The position numbers and the translations under genes were made by a program. A stretch of DNA of 64,000 nucleotides, taken from positions 434,001-498,000 of the forward strand of contig JAUIFE010000001.1 in NCBI GenBank assembly GCA_030429565.1. Direction: 5' to 3'. The notes under the pieces were generated by a model. That model did not search any database and was not told the origin of the DNA. It saw only the letters and a list, made by a program, of their open reading frames with translations. This DNA comes from Holophagae bacterium. GTDB lineage: Bacteria > Acidobacteriota > Holophagae > Acanthopleuribacterales > Acanthopleuribacteraceae. Every line of letters begins with the position of its first letter. Positions within the stretch are counted from its first letter, which is position 1. Below, piece after piece: positions 30,141-39,100 of the stretch.

Positions 30141-33100
30141 CACACGGTTCCGGCACCTGCATCTGCACCTGCACCTATGCCAATGAGTGCGGCGCCCCAG
30201 CCCCAGTCTCAAGTGACCCTTCCCGCCAAAGCCGAAGCGACACAGCCCACCCCAACCTCGGCACATCAACCAAACCGCGCACCGGACGACAGCCGGGCCG
30301 TCGCGGTTGTCGGCATGGCGGGCCGTTTTCCCATGGCCGAGAACATTGATGAATTTTGGCAAAACATCCTGGCGGGCCGCGACTGCATTAGCGAGATTCC
30401 GGCCGACCGTTGGGACTGGCGCGACTACGACGACGGTCGCGAAGAAACACGCGGCATTCGCTACGGCGGTTTTATCGACGATATTGCGCTGTTTGATCCG
30501 CTCGCCTTCGGCATCTCGCCCAAAGAAGCACGCTTCATGGATCCCCAGCAACGTTTGCTGTTGCTGTATACGCGGTTGGCACTGGATCACGCCGGCTTAA
30601 CCCCCGCCGACCTGCAACAGGACCGCACCGGCGTCTTCATCGCCGCCGCGCCAGGTGATTACGCCCGTTTGGCCGCCGCCGCCGCCGAGGGACCGCTGGG
30701 CCTGACCGCGATGGCGCCGTCCGTGATTCCCAACCGCATTTCCTACACCTTCAACCTCAAAGGCCCCAGCGAATGTTATGAAACGGTCTGCGCCTCCGTA
30801 TTTACCGCGCTCCACCACGCGGTCCAGTCCATCCAACGCGGCGAATGTGACCAAGCGATTGTCGGCGGCGTGCACCTGCTGCTTTCGCCCCATCAATTCA
30901 ACAGCGTGGCGGCCATGGGTTACCTGGCACCGGACGGCCGCTCGCGTCCCTTCCAAAAAGAAGCCGCCGGTTTTGCCCGCGCCGAAGGCGTCGGCGTCTT
31001 GGTGCTGCGCGCCGCCACCAAAGCCGTCGCAGACAACACCGTCTACGCGTGGGTGCGCGGCACGGGTGTGGCCCACGGCGGGCGCGGCCTCTCGCTTACG
31101 GCCCCCAGCGAAACCGGCATGAAAACGGCGATGCTCCAAGCCTGGCGGGCGGCGGGCGTAGACCCGCGCGGTGTGGCGCTGATCGAAGCCCACGGCACGG
31201 CCACGCCGCTTGGCGACGGCATCGAAATCGAAGCGCTGAAAGGTGCTTACCGCGAGCTCGCGCAAGCGCACGACGCCGACGCCGACGCGCCCTGTCGCAT
31301 CAGCAGCCTTAAACCCTGCATCGGGCACAGCGAAATCGTTTCCGGCATGGCGGCCCTGATCAAGGTCATCCAGGCCATGAACCACGGCGTGATCCCCGGA
31401 CTGCCCCACTTCGGAGAACGCCATGAACACGTCTCGCTGACCGGCAGTCCCTTCGTGATTGAACCCAACAACGCGCCTTGGCCGATGCGCACCGACCAAC
31501 AGGGCGCGCCGCAACCCCGTCGCGCCGGCCTCAACAGCTACGGCTTCGGCGGCGTCAACGCCCACGTCCTGCTGGAGGAAGGCCACCAACCCGCCCTTCA
31601 CCGCGACGGCTCGGAAGGCCCGTTCCTGCTGGTCCTCTCCGCGCCCGATCAGGCCCGTCTCTTCACCCTTGCCGCCCGGCTGCGGGCCCACCTGCAACAA
31701 CACGAAGTCGACATGACCAACCTGTGTTACACGCTGCAACGGGGACGGACCGCCGAACATGTCCGGCTCGCCTTTGTCACCGACGGCATCGCGGACGCGG
31801 TCACCAAGCTCGGCCAAGTGGACAACGCGGACCAGCGCGCCGCCCACCACCTTCACCTGGGTGACGCCGGACCCAAAGGGGCCGACCGCCTGCCGCGCCA
31901 CATTCGCAAGCTTTTCGGTCCAACCCAGCTAAACGAGAAAATCCAACAAGGCGCCTGGGATGAACTGGCCATGCTGTGGATCGGCGGGATCGACTTACCC
32001 TGGGCGACGCTTTACCGCAACCGCGCCGTCCGCCGCATCGCGTTACCCCACCAGCCGTTTGCGTTGGCGCGCTATTGGGTCGACGCCGCACCGACACCGG
32101 CACCCGTGCCGCCGGCAGCCGTGGCCCCGACCCCGCCACAACCCGCCGCCGGTGCCTCGCTTGAGGCAATCGTGACGGCCATAATCGCGGAACTGGTCGA
32201 CTTGCCGGCGGACCAAATTGATCGCGAGCGCCCCCTGCATTATCTGGGTTGGGATTCCGTGCTGACCTTGGAAATGGGGCGCCGTCTGCAAACGCGCTTT
32301 AATGTTTGCCCCGGTAACCGCGAACTCTTGGAACACGATACGGTGCAGGCCTTGGCCGCCCTGTTGACCGAAAAAGGCGTCGGCCCCAACGCCGCGCCCA
32401 ATCAGGTCGTCGCGGAAACCCGGTCCAAACCGAAGGCACCTCAAGCCGTCAGCGAACCCTTTCCCCTTGCCGAAGGGCAGCTCGGCCTGTGGTTGTTGCA
32501 AAAATCCGACCCGGCCATGAGCGCCTACAATGTGCCGATCGCCTTGGCAACGCAAACGCCGGTGGACGTGCCCAAACTACGGCAAGCGTGTCGGTGGTTG
32601 TTGCAACAGCACCCTGTTTTGCAGACCACCTTCCTCAGCGACGGCGGTAAACCCCTCCAAGTTCACGACATGGACAAACCTTTGTTTTTCGAACAAGGCC
32701 CATTGCCCAGCGAACCCGAAGCACGCATCGCCCTGCTCAAAACCACCGCCAAACAACCCTTCCGTCTCGACGGCGACCCTTTAATGCGGGTCCACCTCTT
32801 CAGCGCCGGCGACAACGACCACATCTTGCTCGTCACGCTGCACCACATCATCTTCGACGGCACCTCGATGAAAACCTTCACCACCGATCTGCTCGACGTC
32901 TACCAGGCTTTGTGTGAGGGTCGTGACCCGCGCAGCAGCGCCGCGAACGACGACGGTTATGCCGCCTTTGTCGCCTGGGAACAAAAACACCTCGCCGAGC
33001 AGGGCGAAGCGCTCACCGCTTGGTGGCGCGAACGTTTGGCCGGCCCCCTGCCCGTGTTGGCCCTCAACAACGACAAACCGCGCGGCAAACAACGGCGTTT

Positions 33101-36100
33101 CGAAGGCGCTTCGTTTTTTTCCCATCTCTCGCAAACGCGCAGCAACCAATTGCGCACACTGGCCAAACAACAGGGGGTCAGTACCTTTGTCGCCATGCTT
33201 GCCATCTACAAGGTACTCCTGTTCCGCCATACCCACCAACGGGATATCGTCGTCGGCACCCCCACCTCCGGCAGACCCCAACCGCGTTTTGAGCGAACCC
33301 TTGGTTACTTCATCAACACCATCGGCCTGCGCAGCCGCCTCGACGGTGACCTGACCTTTAGCGACCTGCTGCGCACCCTGAAGTGGCAAGTCGCCGATGC
33401 GCTGGACCACGCCGGCCTGCCGTTTCCCCGCCTGGTGGCCGCGCTCGGTATCAAACCCGGCGCCCACGCCCCGGTTTATCAAACCACCTTTTTGCTGCAA
33501 AACTTCTTTTCCGTCAAAGACCAAGACGCCTTTGCCGCGCGTTTCCCGGGTTGGTCTTCGGTTCACGGCGTCAAACAAGAAGGCGAAGACGAACTGTCCC
33601 TGCACGTGCTTGAGGGTCGCGACGCCTTTGCCCTCAGTTTCGGTTACAATCCCGAACTCTTCGAACGCGAAACCATCGAACGTTTGGCCGAACACTTCGC
33701 CCACCTGGTCGACGCGGTGTGCGACGACCCGCACCAAGCCATCGGCACCTACCGCTTTTTGGGCGCCGCCGAAAAAGAGAAGGTGTTGGTGCGCTGGAAC
33801 GACAGCCACGAGGATTTCGGCCCCGAGCGTTGCCTACACGACCATTTCAACCTGGCGCGACGCAAGCGACCCAACCAAATCGCGCTGGAAATGATCCGCG
33901 CGCAGGGTTCGGAAAAGCTGACCTTTGATGCACTGGGCCAACGGGTCGACAGCCTCGCCCATTGCTTGCGCGGGCGCGGGATCGGTCCCGACCAACGCGT
34001 GCCGATCTGCTTCCGCCGCTCGCTCGATATGGTCGTCGCCATGCTCGCCGTGCTCCAAGCGGGCGGCGCCTTCGTGCCCATCGACCCGGATCACCCGTTA
34101 GAACGAATTAACTATTTAATAAAGGACACGGACGCAACCGTCGTGCTGACGACGGCCGCGTTGGCGCCGCGTTTTTCGGCGAGCGGCGCCGCCATCATTG
34201 CGGTCGACCGCGACCAGGCGCAAATCCGTGCCGCCGAACCAACCGAAGCAAGCACGGTGAAACCCAATAACTTGGCCTATGTCATCTACACTTCCGGTAG
34301 CACCGGCCGTCCAAAAGGCGTGATGGTCGAACACCGCCAGATTGCCAATACGCTGCATTTCTTGGCCGACCGTTATCCGTTGGCCGAAGACCAAGCCTAC
34401 CTGCTCAAAACCAATTACACCTTCGACGTCTCGTTATCCGAACTGTTCGGTTGGGTGTTTGGTCGCGGCCGCTTGGTGATCCTGCCGCCCGGAGACGAAA
34501 AGAACCCGCACCGCTTGAGCGAAGTCCTCGTCAAGCATCGCATCACCCATCTCAATTTCGCGCCGTCCGCCCTCAACGCCTTTCTGCGCGTGGCCCAAGC
34601 CGACCCCGACTTCCTCGCGAGCAACGCCGTCAAGGTGCTGATGGTAGCGGGCGAGGCCTTCCCCAAGGATCTCGTCGCCAAAAGCGTGGCCGCTTTTCCA
34701 CGTGCCCGCGTTGAAAACATCTACGGACCAACCGAAGCCGCCATTTACGGTTCCTATTTTTCCTGTAGCGGTGCCGTCATTCACAGTGCCAACCTGCCCA
34801 TCGGCGGGCCGATCAGCAACACCCGTCTCACCATTGTCGACGAACACCTGTGCCCCGTCCCCATCGGTGTCCCCGGCGAGTTGTGCCTTTCCGGCAAAGG
34901 CATCGCACGCGGCTATTTGAACCGCCCCGAACTGACCCGCGAACGCTTTATTCCCAACCCTTTTTGCGAGGGTGACGACGACGGCCGCCTCTACCGCACC
35001 GGCGACCTCACCCGTTGGCTGGCGGACGGCAACGTCGAGTACCTGGGTCGCATTGACAACCAGGTCAAGGTGCGCGGGTACCGCGTCGAGCTGGGCGAAA
35101 TCGAAGCGCAACTGGACCGCCACCCCATGGTCGGTGAAAGCGTGGTTGTGCCGCGCGAACAAACGGGACAACTCGTGGCCTATTACCAGCCCAGCAACCC
35201 GCAACAAAACGCGAACCCAACCCGCTTGCGGGAACACTGTGCCGCCGTGTTGCCCGACTACATGGTTCCCGCCTTTTTTGTGGCCTTGGCGGAAATCCCA
35301 CTTTCCGCCAGTGGCAAAGTCGACCGCAAAGGTTTGGCGGCCCGCGAAATCGTCCTCGAACCGCAGGAACCCGCCGCGCCGGCCAAAACCCGCGCGCAAA
35401 TCCAAGCCGTCGTGCTCGACGCCTGGCGCAACATCCTGCAAATAAAAAACATTTCACCGGGCGACGCCTTCTTCGAAGCGGGTGGCGATTCGCTCAACGC
35501 CGTCCTGCTCGCGGAGCGGTTGCACAAAGATTTGGGCTGTGAATTCACCACCACCGACGTCTTGCACTACCCCACCGTCGCCGAGATGGCCGCCGTGTTG
35601 GTGGATCGGCTCGAGGCCGCGCACCCGGCCGACCCGCTGCCGGCCGAGCCGCCGGCCGAGCCACCCACCCCGCCGCCTGCCGTCGAAACCCCGCCGCCGC
35701 GTATCGAAGCAACGCAACAAACCCAACCACAACCGCCGTCCCCAGCCGATGAGGACGGTGTCGCCATCGTCGGCATCTCCTGCCGCTTCCCCGGCGCACC
35801 CGACCATCACGCCTTTTGGAACAACCTGCGTTTGGGCGCCGACGCCGGCATCGTCCATTCGCCTGCCGCCTTACGCGACCGTCGCGTGCCCGAATCCCTG
35901 ATCCAACATCCGAACTTTGTGCCGTTACAGATGGCAATTGAGGATCGCGACCTGTTCGATCCTGAATTTTTTAACCTGTCCCATCGCGACGCCTTGTTGA
36001 TGGATCCCCAATTCCGCTTGCTGCTCCAGCATTCGTGGCAGGCGGTGGAAGACGCCGGTTACGTGCCCGCCGCCATTCGCGACACCGCCGTCTACATGTC

Positions 36101-39100
36101 CGCCTCCACCAGCTTGTACCAAACCTTGCTGCACAACGCCGGCGAGGTTGGCCCCAAAGATCGTTATGTTTCCTGGATCTTGGCTCAGGGCGGTACCATT
36201 CCCACCCGCATTTCCCACCACCTGGGCCTGACCGGACCGAGCATGTTCGTCCACACCAATTGTTCCTCGTCGCTGACCGGCCTGCATGCCGCCTTCCAAA
36301 GCATTCGCAACGGCGACGCGACCTATGCGCTGGTTGGCGGCGCCACCGTGCCGCCCGTGGCCGCGCCTGGCTACATGCACCAGCCAGGCCTGAATTTCTC
36401 CGGCGACGGTCGCTGTAAAACCTTTGACGCCGACGCCGACGGCATGGTCGCCGGCGAAGGGGTCGCCGTGATTCTGTTAAAACAGGCGCGTGCGGCCGTT
36501 GCCGACGGCGACCGAATCTACGCCGTGTTGCGCGGGATCGGGATCAACAACGACGGCGCCGATAAAGCCGGTTACTACGCGCCCTCCGTTCGCGGTCAGG
36601 GCGCCGTCATCGACAAAGTCCTAAAGCAGACCGGCATTAGCGCGGAGAGTATCGGTTATATCGAAGCGCACGGCACCGGCACCAAGCTCGGCGACCCCAT
36701 TGAGGTGGCCGCCTTGACCGACATCTACCGACGTTATACCGACCAAAAACAATTCTGCGGTTTGGGTTCGGTTAAAACCAACATCGGCCACTTGGATACC
36801 GCTTCCGGGTTGGCGGGTTGCATCAAGGTTGCGCTTTCGCTGTATCACGGTGAACTGCCGCCGTCACTCCACTACCAAGAGCCCAATCCGGCCGTCGATT
36901 TTGCGGCGTCCCCGTTTTACGTGGTCGACCAACTCACCAAATGGCAACGGGGCGCGACGCCGCGTCGGGCCGGTTTGAGTTCGTTTGGCATCGGCGGCAC
37001 CAACGTGCACGCGTTGTTCGAGGAACCCGCCGCGCGGCCCGCGGCCCATGAGCCGGCGACCAACGACGCCTTTGTGATCGTGCTCTCCGCACGCAACCAG
37101 GAACGCCTGCGTGAGGCCGCCGCCAACTTGCACCGGTTCGCCTTGGTGCCCGATCAATGCCCGCTGGCCGAGGTCGCCTATACCCTGCAAGTCGGCCGCG
37201 TCGCCATGGCGCACCGTCTGGCCCTGGTCGTCGCCGACCGCCGCGCCTTGTTGCGCGGCCTGGAAGCCTTTCTCGCCGACGAACCCGGCGACTGGTCGTC
37301 CGGCTGTGTCGACGGCGGCGGGCCCGCCGTCTTTTCAGCAGAAGACCTGGCCGAGATGCAGCAAAAATGGGTGCGCGCCCGTCAATGGGACAAAATTGCG
37401 GCCTTGTGGTTGCAGGGCGGCTCAATCGCGTGGGACCGGCTCTACCCAGCGCGACCGCAGCGCATCAGCTTGCCAACCTACCCCTTTGCGCGCGAACGGT
37501 TTACGCTCAAACCGCCGCTCAAAAAATCACTCAACCACCTGCACCCGCTGGTCCACGAAAACGTGTCGACCTTACACCAGCAGGTTTACCGCTCGCGCTT
37601 CGACGGCACCGAATTTTTCTTGGCCGACCACCTGGTACGCGGGCAGAAGTTGTTGCCAGGCGTCGCTTATTTGGAAATGGCCCGTGCCGCCGCCGTCAAG
37701 GCCTACGGGGATGTGTCCGAAAGCGACGTGCGCTTGCGCAACATCGTGTGGTTGCGACCTTTCGCCGCTGAACAGGAAGAAAACCCCATTCGGATTGTGC
37801 TGGAACCAACGGAATCGGGCGACGGCGTCCGTTTTGAGGTGTGCGGCGAACAGGCGGACGGCGACCTGACCATTCATTGTCGCGGCATTGCCGAACACGC
37901 GCCCGGCCCCGTTCGCGAGCACCTCGCGTTGGACCCGCTGCGCGACCGCTGCCGGCGCCTCGTGATTGACGGCGCACGTTGTTACGCCACCTTCCGCGCC
38001 GTCGGCGTGGATTACGGGCCCGCCTTCCGCCTCATCCAAACGCTGCACAGCGGCGAACACGAGGTCGTCGCCCAACTGCGTCGGCGCGAAGATGCCGCGC
38101 CGGGTTTTCTGCTTGAGCCGGGTATGTTGGACGCCGCCTTGCAAGCCTGCATTGGCCTCAAACTCAAACCCAGCGGTGCCGCGAGCCAAGGCGACGGCGC
38201 ACCGATCCGTTTCTCACTGCCGTTTGCGCTCCAATCACTCAGCGTCCACGGACCGCTGCCGCAAGAAGCATGGGTCTGGATTCGCCATGCCGAGGGCAGT
38301 GGTGACAACGACCGCATGCGCAAACTCGACATCGATCTCTGCGACGGCGAGGGTCGCATTGCCCTGGCCCTGCGCGGCTTTTCGACGCGTGTCGTCGAGG
38401 CCGAGCGGCCGACGCCTGAACCACCGGCGACCTCGGCGCGCCAAGCCTTGCTGTTTCGCCCGCAATGGCTTCAGCGGGCGCTGACCGAAACCAGGACCCC
38501 CTTCCCCGCCGGCACCCGCCACATCGTTTTGCATTGCGATCCCACCCGCGATCAGGAGGCGCTGCGCAATCACGCCGAAGCGCTGGTGATGACCCTGCGC
38601 AGCGGACGCAGCGATACCCGTTACAGCGATTTGGCCGTGCGTGTGTTTGAAGAAATTTCCAGCCTGTTGGCGGGCCGCCGCGAGGGTTACACCTTTGTTC
38701 AGTTGCTCGTGCCCGCACCCATGCTGACCGGATTAGCCGCCGTGCTGAAATCGGCCCACGCCGAGCAACCCCGCTTCGTCGGCCAGTTACTTTTGTTGGA
38801 AGGCGACGAATCGCCGCAACAACTGGCGGGTTACCTGACCGACAACAGCTTGCACCCTGAGGACACCGTCGTCCGCTACCAAAACGGTCGTCGCGAAGTG
38901 CTCGTCTGGGAAGAACAGGCCGCCCCGGCAGCCGCGCAACCCACCTGGGTCGACAACGGTGTGTATCTGATTACCGGCGGCGCCGGCGGACTGGGTCTGT
39001 TGTTCGCCGAGGAAATCGCCAATCAAACGGAAAACCCGGTTTTGTTTTTGGTCGGCCGTTCCCCGTTGTCGGCAGAGAAACAAACCCGCGTCGCGCGCCT

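Noticed and set aside
29265-31901. Long antisense frames of 441 and 434 codons within the third synthase gene
   Set aside because: Codon-bias shadows opposite ACP, KS and linker coding sequence; no motif or start signal.
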